From the NCBI RefSeq assembly GCF_038397725.1, contig NZ_CP151634.1:434001-498000 (forward strand): DNA of 64,000 bases, read 5' to 3'. The stretch comes from Microbacterium sp. LWO13-1.2 (GTDB taxonomy: Bacteria > Actinomycetota > Actinomycetes > Actinomycetales > Microbacteriaceae). This document shows, piece by piece, positions 1 through 7,749 of the stretch. Each line of letters opens with the position of its first letter. The first letter of the stretch is position 1. The notes beneath the pieces are model-generated. The model searched no databases. It had not been told where the DNA came from and saw nothing but the letters and a program-made list of their open reading frames with translations. Made by a program: the position numbers and the translations under genes.

Positions 1-598
1 TGTGCACCGCAGGATCCGGATCGAAGAGGCGACGGTGGTACGCCTCGATCATCCGTGAGCGCTCGAGGATCGGGATCGGTGCGATGAAGTCCTCCCACAG
101 ATCGGGGAAGAGCGCGGCCGCGCCGCCCTCGTAGAACCATTCGAGCTCTTCACGGCGCAGCGTGAAGATGCCCCGGAGCACGAGGCCGGTGACGGCGTCC
201 GGATGCGCCTGCGCGTAGGCCAGGGCGAGGCTGCTGCCCCAGGAGCCGCCGAACACCTGCCAGGCCTCGATCCCGAGGTTCTTGCGCAGCAGCTCCATGT
301 CGGCGATCAGGTGCGCCGTGGTGACGAAGCGCAGGTCCGCGCCGGGCTCGGCGGCGTGCGGGGTGCTCTTGCCGCAACCGCGCTGATCGAAGAGCACGAT
401 CCGGTACTTCTCCGGGTCGAAGAAGCGGCGCTGCCAGGGCGAGGTGCCACTGCCCGGTCCGCCGTGCAGGAAGACCACGGGCTTGCCCTCGGGGTTGCCG
501 CTGACCTCCCAATGGATGCGGTGCCCGTCACCGACGAGCAGTTGCCCCTCATCGTACGGCTCGATCGATGGATACAGTGTATCCAGGTTCATCATCAT
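1..598 (-). CDS. pip: Proline iminopeptidase (alpha/beta hydrolase), 3' end outside window
   Basis: The product would cleave N-terminal proline from peptides in the cytoplasm. The reading frame starts at a run of three ATG codons (598, 595, 592) and continues past the left edge, so the C-terminus is missing. Visible family motifs are the oxyanion segment HGGPGSG near residue 45, DQRGCGKS near residue 72 and the nucleophile elbow GGSWGSSLALAY near residue 115, all characteristic of the S33 proline iminopeptidase family. The WEVSGNP and PWQRRFFDP segments also fit the family. About 199 of the usual ~310-320 residues are present. The next gene upstream ends 68 bp away on the same strand. Identification is firm; which of the three ATGs is used is not decided. 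Confidence 0.9.
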   Translation of the reverse strand, partial: MMMNLDTLYPSIEPYDEGQLLVGDGHRIHWEVSGNPEGKPVVFLHGGPGSGTSPWQRRFFDPEKYRIVLFDQRGCGKSTPHAAEPGADLRFVTTAHLIADMELLRKNLGIEAWQVFGGSWGSSLALAYAQAHPDAVTGLVLRGIFTLRREELEWFYEGGAAALFPDLWEDFIAPIPILERSRMIEAYHRRLFDPDPAVH

Positions 599-666
599 TG
601 GTCCCCCGACCCGGTGAAAAGAAGTTCAACCTTCCACGCTAGCCGAGGGATGACGACCTCCTGGTA

Positions 667-1539
667 TTACAGGTCGCCCTCGGCGACAGTGAAGGTGTCG
701 CAGACGCCCAGGCCGTTCTGGTATCCGTTCGCGAACCAGTACTGGCGCTGATCGCTGGAGCCGTGCGTGAAGCTCTCCGGGTTCACGAAACCGGACTGCT
801 CCTGGATGTGGTCGTCACCGACCGTGACCGCCGCATTGATGGCGTCGTTCAACTGCGCCTCGGTGGGCTCCAGCAGATACGGGTCGCCGTCGGCATCCTT
901 CTGCTTGGTCATCTGCCCGATCCAGGCGCCCGCGTAGCAGTCGGCCTGCAACTCCATGCGCACACCGTTGCTGCCGGGACCGGTGCCGTTGTTCGGGTAC
1001 TGCTCCATGTAGCCGGTGATGTTCTGGATGTGGTGACCCCACTCGTGCCCGACGATGTACAGCTGCGCGAGGTTGCCGGCGGATGCTCCGAACTGCTGCC
1101 GCATGAGATCGAAGAACGTCGGATCGAGGTACACACCTTCTTCGGGCGGGCAGTAGAACGGCCCGACGGCGTTGGATGCGGTACCGCACTGCGTCGGAGT
1201 CTGCCCGTCGACGACGGTGAGCTGCGGGGCTCGATAGCCCTCGATGTTCTCCGCCCAGAACTCGTCGAGTGCGACCTGCGCGCCTGCCATCCGGCAGTCG
1301 ACATCCGCGTTGGCGTCAGCGCCGGTCTTGCAGTCCTCGATGACTGAACCGCCGGCAGGCTCCGTACCGCCGCCCGTCGCGCCGCCACCGAGAAGGCCGG
1401 TGAGATCCACACCGAGGAGCGGTCCGACCAGGAGAGCGATGATGCCGAGGACACCCACGCCACCGCCGGCGATCGCCGCGTTGCGTCCGCGGCGTCGCGT
1501 GGTGTTGCCCGAGATGTCGGCGTCGGGGTTGAAGGTCAT
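667..1539 (-). CDS. ypfJ: Neutral zinc metallopeptidase, YpfJ/KPN_02809 family
   Basis: This is a 290-residue protein with a short basic N-terminus, one membrane segment at about residues 24-46 and a long exported part. The zinc-binding HExxH motif is seen as HEWGHHIQ near residue 165, followed by the family features GVRMELQADCYAGAW (third metal ligand Glu/Asp region) and a C-terminal CDTF segment. Length and layout match the putative neutral zinc metallopeptidase family (Pfam Zn_peptidase). The physiological substrate is unknown in this family. It is transcribed divergently from mdh with only 44 bp between start codons, so the two promoters must overlap. Confidence 0.88.
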   Translation of the reverse strand: MTFNPDADISGNTTRRRGRNAAIAGGGVGVLGIIALLVGPLLGVDLTGLLGGGATGGGTEPAGGSVIEDCKTGADANADVDCRMAGAQVALDEFWAENIEGYRAPQLTVVDGQTPTQCGTASNAVGPFYCPPEEGVYLDPTFFDLMRQQFGASAGNLAQLYIVGHEWGHHIQNITGYMEQYPNNGTGPGSNGVRMELQADCYAGAWIGQMTKQKDADGDPYLLEPTEAQLNDAINAAVTVGDDHIQEQSGFVNPESFTHGSSDQRQYWFANGYQNGLGVCDTFTVAEGDL

Positions 1540-1583
1540 GAATCGAGGGTACTCCCGTGCCGATCAGACGTAGGCTCGGAATC

Positions 1584-2573
1584 ATGACGACGACCATCAC
1601 CATCACCGGCGCGGGCGGGCAGATCGGTTACGCGCTGCTGTTTCGAATCGCGGCCGGCGACATGCTCGGATCGGACGAGAAGGTGCGGCTGCGGTTGCTG
1701 GAGATCCCCCAGGGGCTCGGCGCCGCGGAGGGTGCGGCGCTCGAACTGCAGGACGGTGCGTTCGGCCTGCTCGAGCACGTCGAGGTGACGGATGACCCGG
1801 CCGTCGGGTTCGACGGCTGCGATCTCGCGTTGCTCGTCGGCGCCCGGCCACGAGGCCCTGGCATGGAGCGTGCCGACCTGCTCGCTGCGAACGCCGGGAT
1901 CTTCGGCCCGCAAGGCGAGGCGATCGCCGCCAACGCGGCATCCGGGGTGCGGGTGACGGTCGTCGGCAACCCGGCGAACACGAACGCGCTGATCGCGGCA
2001 GCATCCGCTGACGGAGTTCCGGCCGAGCGCTTCACCGCACTCACCCGCCTCGACGAGAACCGCGCCAAGGCGCAGCTTGCGCAGGCCCTCGGGGCTCGCG
2101 TCGGGAGCATCGGTCGGGTGCCGATCTGGGGCAACCATTCGGCGACGCAGTTCCCTGACGTGTCGCACGCGACCGTCGACGGGCGACCGGTCACCGAGGC
2201 TCTGGCCGCGATCGTCGGCGATGTACCGGCGTGGTTGGAGAGGACCTTCATCCCCCGGGTGGCGAAGCGCGGCGCCGAGATCATCGAGGTGCGCGGTTCG
2301 TCATCGGTGGCGTCGGCCGCGAGCGCGACGATCGACCACGTGCGGGACTGGGTGCACGGCACCGAGGACTGGACCAGCGCCGGTGTCGTCTCGCACGGCG
2401 AGTACGGAGTTCCGGAGGGGCTGATCTCCTCGTTCCCGGTACGTTCCGTTGCGGGCGAGTGGCAGGTCGTCGAGGGGCTGGAGCTGAGTGAGTGGGCACG
2501 CGCGCGGGTCGACGCCTCCGTGACCGAACTGGTCGAGGAGCGCGAGGCCGTACGGGCGCTCGGGATGCTCTGA
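1584..2573 (+). CDS. mdh: Malate dehydrogenase
   Basis: The enzyme interconverts malate and oxaloacetate with NAD in the TCA cycle. It is 329 residues long, the usual size of actinobacterial type MDH. The Rossmann motif [21 protein letters not shown] opens the protein, followed by [14 protein letters not shown], the [12 protein letters not shown] nucleotide/substrate loop, [12 protein letters not shown] and the catalytic-His segment [12 protein letters not shown] near residue 185. I chose ATG 1584, since the GTG at 1557 would add nine residues ahead of the first beta strand. It stands alone, divergent from the metallopeptidase gene. Confidence 0.97.
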   Translation: MTTTITITGAGGQIGYALLFRIAAGDMLGSDEKVRLRLLEIPQGLGAAEGAALELQDGAFGLLEHVEVTDDPAVGFDGCDLALLVGARPRGPGMERADLLAANAGIFGPQGEAIAANAASGVRVTVVGNPANTNALIAAASADGVPAERFTALTRLDENRAKAQLAQALGARVGSIGRVPIWGNHSATQFPDVSHATVDGRPVTEALAAIVGDVPAWLERTFIPRVAKRGAEIIEVRGSSSVASAASATIDHVRDWVHGTEDWTSAGVVSHGEYGVPEGLISSFPVRSVAGEWQVVEGLELSEWARARVDASVTELVEEREAVRALGML

Positions 2574-2627
2574 ATCGGTCGCCATCCGGCTACGCAGCAA
2601 GGCAGAATGGATGCTGGAGGTGCGCCG

Positions 2628-3098
2628 ATGAGCGATTCAACTGAGCTGACGACCGGGAACGTGCATATTGACGACCCGCGGACCAGTCCGGTACACCTGC
2701 CCCATGCTGCGGCCGAGTGCCCGAAGTGCTTCACCGAGTTGCAGCAGAACCGCAATTTCTGGTCGGCGCGACCCGATGGTTCACGTCTGGTCGGGCTCGT
2801 CGTCGCCCGCGAGGGGATGCCATCGGTCGTGCAGCAGCGCGATGACCTCACCCGCTTCGGCGTGCCCATCGAGGGCTTCCGCCACCCGGCGCCCGACATC
2901 CTGGAGAGCTGGAGTGAGCGGCTGGGCCGGCTCATCGCGACCTTGAAGCCCGGTGACGTTCTCGTGGTCGCCAACCTCAACGCGCTCGGCCGGGACACCG
3001 ATGAGGGCACGCGCGCCGTGGCCGAGCTGCGCCGCCGCGGCATCATGGTGAAGGTTCTCAGCCACGACTCCCGGCACCTGGCCGACGCCGGCGCCTGA
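2628..3098 (+). CDS. Resolvase-like protein lacking the catalytic serine
   Basis: This protein of 156 residues has a C-terminal half that matches the serine-recombinase N-terminal fold: the stretch LKPGDVLVVANLNALGRD followed by a helix and RRRGIMVKVLS corresponds to the RxGDxLVVxxLDRLGR block of resolvases. The beginning of the fold, normally GYxRVS, reads LVGLVVAREGM, so the nucleophilic serine is absent, and no helix-turn-helix domain follows. The N-terminal ~45 residues contain CPKC, half of a zinc site. ATG 2628 is preferred over 2607 because CTGGAGG lies at 2614-2620. It probably no longer recombines DNA; function unknown. Confidence 0.6.
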   Translation: MSDSTELTTGNVHIDDPRTSPVHLPHAAAECPKCFTELQQNRNFWSARPDGSRLVGLVVAREGMPSVVQQRDDLTRFGVPIEGFRHPAPDILESWSERLGRLIATLKPGDVLVVANLNALGRDTDEGTRAVAELRRRGIMVKVLSHDSRHLADAGA

Positions 3099-3107
3099 GC
3101 CACAGCA

Positions 3108-3767
3108 TCAGCTCGCCTTGGCTCCTCCGGCGAGCAACTGGTCGCGCAGCGATTCGGGCTTCTCGTCGCTGAAGTAGGCGACCGCGACGAACTCGTCGAA
3201 CAGCGCGCACATCACGTTCTCCAGCTCACCCAACGGGGTGGAGAAACGCACCATCAGAATCCGCTTCGTGTCGGGCACGGGGATCCAGTAGTCAGCGATC
3301 AACCGCATGACTCCGTCCGACTCCGCACCTTCCTCGACCAGCTCGACACGGTGCGTACGCAGCGCGGGGACCCCAGGACCGCGCACCTCGACCATCGACG
3401 CGAACGCCGCAGGATCGATCTGCTTCAACCCCTCGGCCATGACCTTCAGCACCTTCTGCGGCGCAGTGCCGACCGCGGGACTCATCCGAAGATCGGCCGG
3501 CTCGAATACGAGCAGCGTCACCGGCAACGGGGTGCCCGGTGCGATCTCGGTCGAGAACATGATGGCGCGGACCTCGCCCTGCGCGCCCGCTGCCACCGCC
3601 TCGTGCAGCTGGTTGCGCACGGTAGCGCGCTCGACGGCACGATCGTCGGCAGGGCCGATCGCATCTCGTGCGATGCGTCTGATGGAGGAGTTCGTCGCCT
3701 CCTCGGCGGACAGATCCACCGAGAACCAGCGCCCCGGAAGGCGGAACCGCAGGCCGCGGCCGCTCAC
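3108..3767 (-). CDS. T7SS-cassette protein, paralogue of the 205-aa protein at 10294-10911
   Basis: The protein has 219 residues and no signal peptide or membrane segment. Its second half (MRLIADYWIPVPDTKRILMVRFSTPLGELENVMCALFDEF) aligns in pattern with the 205-residue protein at 10294-10911 (FMINYLIPIPGSKL...VQWTV...IALWISLFDAH), so the two are diverged paralogues, each placed in an effector-type cassette. Start is GTG 3767, overlapping the TGA of the upstream lipoprotein gene (GTGA), which indicates translational coupling. It is the last gene of the 38-kb minus-strand run. A cytoplasmic chaperone or adaptor for secreted partners is a guess from position only. Confidence 0.7.
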   Translation of the reverse strand: MSGRGLRFRLPGRWFSVDLSAEEATNSSIRRIARDAIGPADDRAVERATVRNQLHEAVAAGAQGEVRAIMFSTEIAPGTPLPVTLLVFEPADLRMSPAVGTAPQKVLKVMAEGLKQIDPAAFASMVEVRGPGVPALRTHRVELVEEGAESDGVMRLIADYWIPVPDTKRILMVRFSTPLGELENVMCALFDEFVAVAYFSDEKPESLRDQLLAGGAKAS

Positions 3768-4264
3768 TCGGGTGCCGCCCACTCTCCGTAGCGGGCGTTC
3801 ATATCGGTCAGGCTGACGCCGCCCGTGCCCGCCTCCGTGACGCCCAGGGGGTCGAGTTCCGCTGCGGCAGACCTGAGATCGACGACCTCGTGGCCCTGCG
3901 CCGTGTCGGCGCCGGCCGTGATTTTGATCGTGTTCGGCTCCCACGGCAGAGCACCCCAAATGGCTTCGACCACGGCATCCAGCTCGCTGGCGGTGAGCGG
4001 CTCGGCGGAGTCGACCTCGAGCCCGAGACTGATCCGATGGCCGAACCCGTTGGCCGAACGAGCGAGGTCTCGCACGCCCACGATCCTCGGCTCGGCCGCC
4101 GTCACGGCATCCGCCACGTCACCGTAGTCCACTGTCGTTCCTTCCGTCTGTTCCGTTCCGGGCGTCGCGATCGCGCAACCCGACAGTGCACCGCTCAGCA
4201 ACGAACCCGCGAGCGTCACGGCGAGGAGACGGCGCGTCCCGATGTGTCGTCGCTTCATGTTCAT
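3764..4264 (-). CDS. Lipoprotein paired with the hydrolase effector candidate
   Basis: A 166-residue precursor with a basic N-terminus, a hydrophobic stretch and the lipobox LSGC around residue 30, so it should be exported, lipidated and anchored on the outer face of the membrane. The mature part is acidic and resembles no family I can name. Its start ATG overlaps the stop of the upstream hydrolase gene (ATGA); a second ATG two codons in is possible. The tight coupling to a secreted-hydrolase candidate recalls TilA lipoproteins that neutralise the T7SS lipase TslA in Staphylococcus; immunity is an inference, not shown by the sequence. Confidence 0.75.
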   Translation of the reverse strand: MNMKRRHIGTRRLLAVTLAGSLLSGALSGCAIATPGTEQTEGTTVDYGDVADAVTAAEPRIVGVRDLARSANGFGHRISLGLEVDSAEPLTASELDAVVEAIWGALPWEPNTIKITAGADTAQGHEVVDLRSAAAELDPLGVTEAGTGGVSLTDMNARYGEWAAPE

Positions 4265-5823
4265 TCATTCCAGTGGTAGTAGGAGGTGTCGGTATACCCA
4301 TCTTCGTTGAAGAAGTTCCCCAGGTCGGGATGGTTCGCCTGCACCTCGGCGAGATGCTCCTGATAGGTCTGCGAGTACTTGTCGGCGTTGTGGGCACCGG
4401 CGTCCACGCCGAGGACCGGATTCGGATTCGGCGGGTCGACGTTGATGGTCGTCCAGTTCGGTCCGTGCTCGGTGCCGAGATCCCCGGCGACGATGTCGAG
4501 GTTCGGGACCGGGTCGCCGTTGTGCTGCACCGAGACCACGTCCACCGAATCCGGGATGGGCATGTGATCGATGGGCGCTCCCGAGACGACGACGGCCTGC
4601 CAGTTGTAGTCGGAGTTGTACGCCGCGAGATGCCCCGCCATGATGCCGCCCTGGCTGAAGCCGACGAGCATGACCGGGTCGTTCTCGCCGATGCCGGCCT
4701 GCTCCATGGCCTCGAGCACGGCCCGCTCGTACTGCGTCTGCAGGGCCGGCGTCAGCATCAAGGCCAGGTTGCTGTCGAGGTCGTTCACGGCCCCCTGGTC
4801 GCCGAAGCGCGACAGCCACTCCTGTGTGCTCGGCAGCGTGACGGTGTAGTACCAGCCGTCGGGCCCGAGCACCTTGGTGATCTTGACGACGGAGTCGGTC
4901 TCCCCGCCGAGCTCATCCACCTCCCCGGTGCCGTTGAGCACCGTGGCCAGGCTCGGATCCGCCGGAACGTCCTCCGGCAGCACATCGGCGTACGGGTCCG
5001 TCTCGCTCACCTTGGGCGTGTCCTTGAGCACGTCGGAGAGGATGCTGGCGATGAGGAACGCGGCGAGTACTCCTGCAATGATGGCCGCGATGATGAGCCC
5101 GATCGTGCCGAACAACATCCCCACCGCGATGATGAGGAGCAGTATCACCAGCACGCCCAGGATCGCGACGATCGTGTTCGCGATCCTCTTCAACAGATCG
5201 ACGACGTCTTGCAGGAAGTCGCCGATCCATTCCCCGATCCCCTCGAGGAAGTCGCCGATGTCGGAGAAGAAGTCCCCGACCTTGTCCCAGAATCCTTCAT
5301 TCGTCGAATCGATCGCCGCGTCGATCTTGCGGATCGCTGCCTCTGCGGCCTCATTCATGGCCTCTCGCGCCGCGTCGATCCGTCCGCTGGCGGATCCGAC
5401 GGCCGCCTGGGCGTCATCAGCGGCCCGCTGAGCGCCAGGCACCTGCCCCGTCAGCGAGGGAGCTGCGTCGTCAGCGGCATCCACTCTGTCGTTGAGGTCT
5501 TCGAGCGCACTGTCGGCGCGGCTCTGCGCGAGAAGCGCATTGTCGAGGTCGTCCTGCGCTCGCTCTGCATCGGCGTGGGCCTCGGTGAGGGCGACGGCGT
5601 ACTCGGTGATCGCGTCAGCGGTGCCTTTGTAGCGGGGCTGGATGCGATCCAGATCCGAGGCGATCTGCTCGTTCTGCTCGTGAAGAGCCTGAACGGCCTT
5701 GCCCTCGTCGTCGTCGACGATGCCACGCAGTTCGCGGATCACATCGAGGATCACTTCTGCCGAGGAGGCGAGGTCTGCGGCGCGCGATGTCAGTTCAGCG
5801 GGCCGCCCGGGAAGAACGCTCAT
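4261..5823 (-). CDS. T7SS-type helical N-terminus fused to alpha/beta hydrolase: lipase/esterase effector candidate
   Basis: 520 residues in three parts. Residues 1-~175 are Ala/Asp-rich helices without aromatics, like the N-terminal coiled domain of WXG/LXG effectors. Residues ~180-270 hold amphipathic repeats (FWDKVGDFFSDIGDF) and about two membrane segments. Residues ~340-500 are an alpha/beta hydrolase: nucleophile elbow GFSQGG near 388, candidate acid in QHNGDPVPN near 436 and candidate His in GAHNADKY near 474. The gene follows two small helical-protein genes under operator D and overlaps a lipoprotein gene downstream. The substrate is unknown; lipid or ester hydrolysis is the best guess. 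Confidence 0.75.
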   Translation of the reverse strand: MSVLPGRPAELTSRAADLASSAEVILDVIRELRGIVDDDEGKAVQALHEQNEQIASDLDRIQPRYKGTADAITEYAVALTEAHADAERAQDDLDNALLAQSRADSALEDLNDRVDAADDAAPSLTGQVPGAQRAADDAQAAVGSASGRIDAAREAMNEAAEAAIRKIDAAIDSTNEGFWDKVGDFFSDIGDFLEGIGEWIGDFLQDVVDLLKRIANTIVAILGVLVILLLIIAVGMLFGTIGLIIAAIIAGVLAAFLIASILSDVLKDTPKVSETDPYADVLPEDVPADPSLATVLNGTGEVDELGGETDSVVKITKVLGPDGWYYTVTLPSTQEWLSRFGDQGAVNDLDSNLALMLTPALQTQYERAVLEAMEQAGIGENDPVMLVGFSQGGIMAGHLAAYNSDYNWQAVVVSGAPIDHMPIPDSVDVVSVQHNGDPVPNLDIVAGDLGTEHGPNWTTINVDPPNPNPVLGVDAGAHNADKYSQTYQEHLAEVQANHPDLGNFFNEDGYTDTSYYHWNE

Positions 5824-5826
5824 GGA

Positions 5827-6108
5827 CTATTTCTCCCCATCCTGTGCCATCTTGTCGTCGAGGTCACGGAACGTGTCGACGATCGCCTGCATGAAATCGG
5901 CCTGCGACCGCAGGTTGTCGCGCAGCTTCTCGCGCGCGATGTCCCATTTGCCACCGAAGTCGTCGATCTTGCCGCTGAGTCCACCGTGTCCGGTGAGCCC
6001 GCCGAGATCGTCTGCGAGAGCTTCGGCCTCATCGAAGGTCGTGGCGAGCCCCTTGGCCGTGTGTGCGGTGGACTGCAGCCGCGCGAGGTCCATCTTGACG
6101 TCGCTCAT
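5827..6108 (-). CDS. WXG100-like small protein, effector partner
   Basis: 93 residues, all helical in appearance, with a central glycine-rich turn (GGLTGHGGLSGK) followed by FGGKWDIAREKL, where the conserved Trp of the WXG-type fold sits. The same F-x-G-(K/R)-W-D signature occurs in the 102-residue protein at 12154-12462. Size, two-helix layout and position 3 bp ahead of a large helical membrane effector candidate fit an ESAT-6/WXG100 or Lap-type partner that is co-secreted with its neighbour. Start ATG 6108 overlaps the upstream stop (ATGA). Confidence 0.78.
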   Translation of the reverse strand: MSDVKMDLARLQSTAHTAKGLATTFDEAEALADDLGGLTGHGGLSGKIDDFGGKWDIAREKLRDNLRSQADFMQAIVDTFRDLDDKMAQDGEK

Positions 6109-6293
6109 CGCTCTCCCCCGTCGTCGTGCCGGTCGCGCTGCGCGAGGCGCTCGGTCGTCGCCGTGCGCAACCACGCGCCCAGGGCGGCGTCGGCTGCTCG
6201 CACTTCGGCGCGCAGGTCCGCGGCATCCGCGGCGGATACGGGCACGCGAACCCGCAATCCCTGCAGTGCCGCCGCCAGAGACTCGTCCGACAT
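6105..6293 (-). CDS. Small helical protein, first gene of the hydrolase cassette
   Basis: 62 residues, Ala-rich and helical, with no membrane segment (opening MSDESLAAALQGLRV). It is the first gene after operator D, 91 bp from the palindrome, and its stop overlaps the start of the WXG100-like gene. By position it could be a Lap1-type partner of the effector, which in Firmicutes T7SS are short helical proteins encoded immediately before LXG genes. I do not recognise a family. Confidence 0.6.
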   Translation of the reverse strand: MSDESLAAALQGLRVRVPVSAADAADLRAEVRAADAALGAWLRTATTERLAQRDRHDDGGER

Positions 6294-6355
6294 CGTGCGC
6301 CCCCCTTGTTGCGTGAATACGCCTACCGCGCGAACCCCTCCGGCCCGATACCCAC

Positions 6356-6403
6356 ACCCTACGGAACCGCGGACGACGCTGTCGATGGGCACAACTGCCC
6401 ATC
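6356..6403 (-). promoter_or_regulatory. Operator-promoter module D
   Basis: The palindrome is GATGGGCA-CAAC-TGCCCATC at 6384-6403. Relative to the other copies one base of each arm is changed in a compensating way, so pairing symmetry is kept. On the minus strand it runs into TCGACA (possible -35), an 18-bp spacer and TAGGGT (-10, 6356-6361), the same geometry as modules A, B and C. The downstream conserved block GTTCCGTAGGGTG and GGTATCGGGCCGGAGGGG is shared too. It would drive the 6293-3108 cassette. Confidence 0.7.
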
Positions 6404-6441
6404 ACACTCGAACACGGATCCGACGCGTCGTCGAATCCACG

Positions 6442-6948
6442 TCAGAAGGCGCCGCCCGGGTACACGCTCTCCGGCAAGGTGAAGCACGCCGAACCCGAAT
6501 CAATTCGGATCGTGTTTGAAACGCCCTGACCGAAGATGTAGTTCTCCGCTGTTTCCGGCGACATAAGCTGCACTTCATACTTGTCAGAGATGTTCAGGCG
6601 TGTCCTGATTTCGAAGCGATCATCATCTAGAAAATGTGCTTCCATCGCCTTCACGATCGACTCAATCTCCGTCCCCGGCGCCAGAGTGACTGTCGTCGCT
6701 CCGTTCCAGCTGTGCTGCGTCTCATTGCACGCGAACAGCGACCCCGTCGGGTTCTGCTCGACGCTAACGATGACCTCCGGCGGGATCAGCTCAGCCACCT
6801 CAAGCTCCACCTCTTGCGAAGTCCGCTTGGCCTCCTCCCAGGTAAAACCGCTGTCATCCACTGGCTCCTCCTTCGAGGGCATACAGCCAGTCAGCGACGT
6901 CACGAGCACCGCGACAAGCACTACCTTGGCCACGTGCGCCCGCCTCAT
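6442..6948 (-). CDS. Lipoprotein, lower GC than its surroundings
   Basis: 168-residue precursor with signal sequence and lipobox LTGC near residue 22; the mature protein (starting CMPSKEEP) is acidic and of no family I know. It starts with ATGA overlap on the truncated hydrolase gene, repeating the hydrolase-lipoprotein arrangement seen at 4261/3764. Base composition is clearly more AT-rich than neighbouring genes (for example around 6530-6660), and codon use is less biased, which suggests acquisition from elsewhere. A possible immunity-type partner of the hydrolase upstream, by analogy only. Confidence 0.75.
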   Translation of the reverse strand: MRRAHVAKVVLVAVLVTSLTGCMPSKEEPVDDSGFTWEEAKRTSQEVELEVAELIPPEVIVSVEQNPTGSLFACNETQHSWNGATTVTLAPGTEIESIVKAMEAHFLDDDRFEIRTRLNISDKYEVQLMSPETAENYIFGQGVSNTIRIDSGSACFTLPESVYPGGAF

Positions 6949-7634
6949 TGATTGACCATTTCAAGCATGTCCCTCAAAGCCCGTTTGTTGTCGTCGCTGT
7001 TGCTTGCGATGAGGTTGTGGTTCTCCACAAGCACACTCCCGTAGTCCGGCGGCACGTAGATCGACGGATACTCACCGACCATCCCGACCGACACCTGGTC
7101 GAGCACGTCATCGTCAGGTCCTCGATAGTAGTCGTCGTGATCGAATGCGGGATGTTCGCGGGGATTGTTCCCGCCCCACACCAGGTCCATCGACTGCGCC
7201 TCCTGGAGAGCATCCTGGTACGACAGATCCACATACAGCGTGTCCGGGTCCGCTTCCCACTCCGGCAGCATCCCGGCACCCGACAGCGAGATCACCTTGT
7301 CATAGTCCACGCCCGCGACCTCAGCGCTTGTCACGTTGGCCAGGCCCCAACTGTGCCCGAACGCATCATGCTCCGCGCCAGCGAACTGCGGGTCCGTTCG
7401 CATCCCGAGCTCGAACCGCGCGAGCTGCTCCCCCGAACCTCGCGCGGTGTCCGGATCGTTCGCTTCGGTGATGCGAATGAAGTTGACGCCGCCCTTCTCG
7501 CTGTCCTCACCCGGAAAGGGGCCGTCCTTGTACACGAACGCGACGGTCCCCGGAACGTTGTCGAACATGAACTGTCCGATCTCCTGCACCTCGGCCCTGT
7601 AGAAGTCGTTGAGGTTCGTGAACGTCCCCGGCAC
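6945..7634 (-). CDS. DUF1023-like alpha/beta hydrolase, 5'-truncated remnant
   Basis: 229 residues beginning at VPGTFTNLNDFY, the first core strand of the DUF1023-type hydrolases often encoded in actinobacterial T7SS loci. The elbow AFGHSWGLANV (GHSxG) and the VDYDKVISLSGAGM segment support this. The helical N-terminal half usual for such proteins is absent: TGA lies four codons upstream of GTG 7634, there is no Shine-Dalgarno sequence, and operator E, with no -10 element, is only 18 bp away. A deletion that removed promoter core and gene start explains this. It may be a pseudogene; expression would need read-through. Confidence 0.6.
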   Translation of the reverse strand: MPGTFTNLNDFYRAEVQEIGQFMFDNVPGTVAFVYKDGPFPGEDSEKGGVNFIRITEANDPDTARGSGEQLARFELGMRTDPQFAGAEHDAFGHSWGLANVTSAEVAGVDYDKVISLSGAGMLPEWEADPDTLYVDLSYQDALQEAQSMDLVWGGNNPREHPAFDHDDYYRGPDDDVLDQVSVGMVGEYPSIYVPPDYGSVLVENHNLIASNSDDNKRALRDMLEMVNQ

Positions 7635-7651
7635 GCCGAGCTGTCAAGGGC

Positions 7652-7671
7652 GATGGGGACTACTCCCCATC
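7652..7671 (-). promoter_or_regulatory. Orphan operator E
   Basis: A perfect copy of the palindrome, GATGGGGA-CTAC-TCCCCATC. Unlike the other sites, the minus-strand sequence 22 bp beyond it is GGGGAC, not TAGGRT, so the promoter core is gone. It directly precedes the truncated hydrolase gene. Confidence 0.7.
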
Positions 7672-7702
7672 GTCCTCCGACTCCCCGTGCCACGACACGA
7701 CA

Positions 7703-7733
7703 GAGGGGGCCGACCGTCATGGTCGACCCCCTC
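7703..7733 (-). terminator. Hairpin terminator after WXG100 copy A
   Basis: 13-bp arms GAGGGGGCCGACC and GGTCGACCCCCTC with one mismatch and a 5-nt loop, 16 bp downstream of the stop codon on the minus strand. There is no T-run, as is common in high-GC actinobacteria. Confidence 0.7.
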
Positions 7734-7749
7734 CAGAAGATGCCGTGGT

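Noticed and set aside
5827..5845. GATGGGGA half-site at the end of the 93-residue WXG100-like gene
   Set aside because: Only one arm is present and it encodes the C-terminal DGEK residues with the stop codon.
4186..6519. Long plus-strand open frame of 777 codons over the hydrolase cassette
   Set aside because: It is antisense to four well-supported genes, full of Arg/Gly/Val typical of high-GC shadow frames, and has no recognisable domain.
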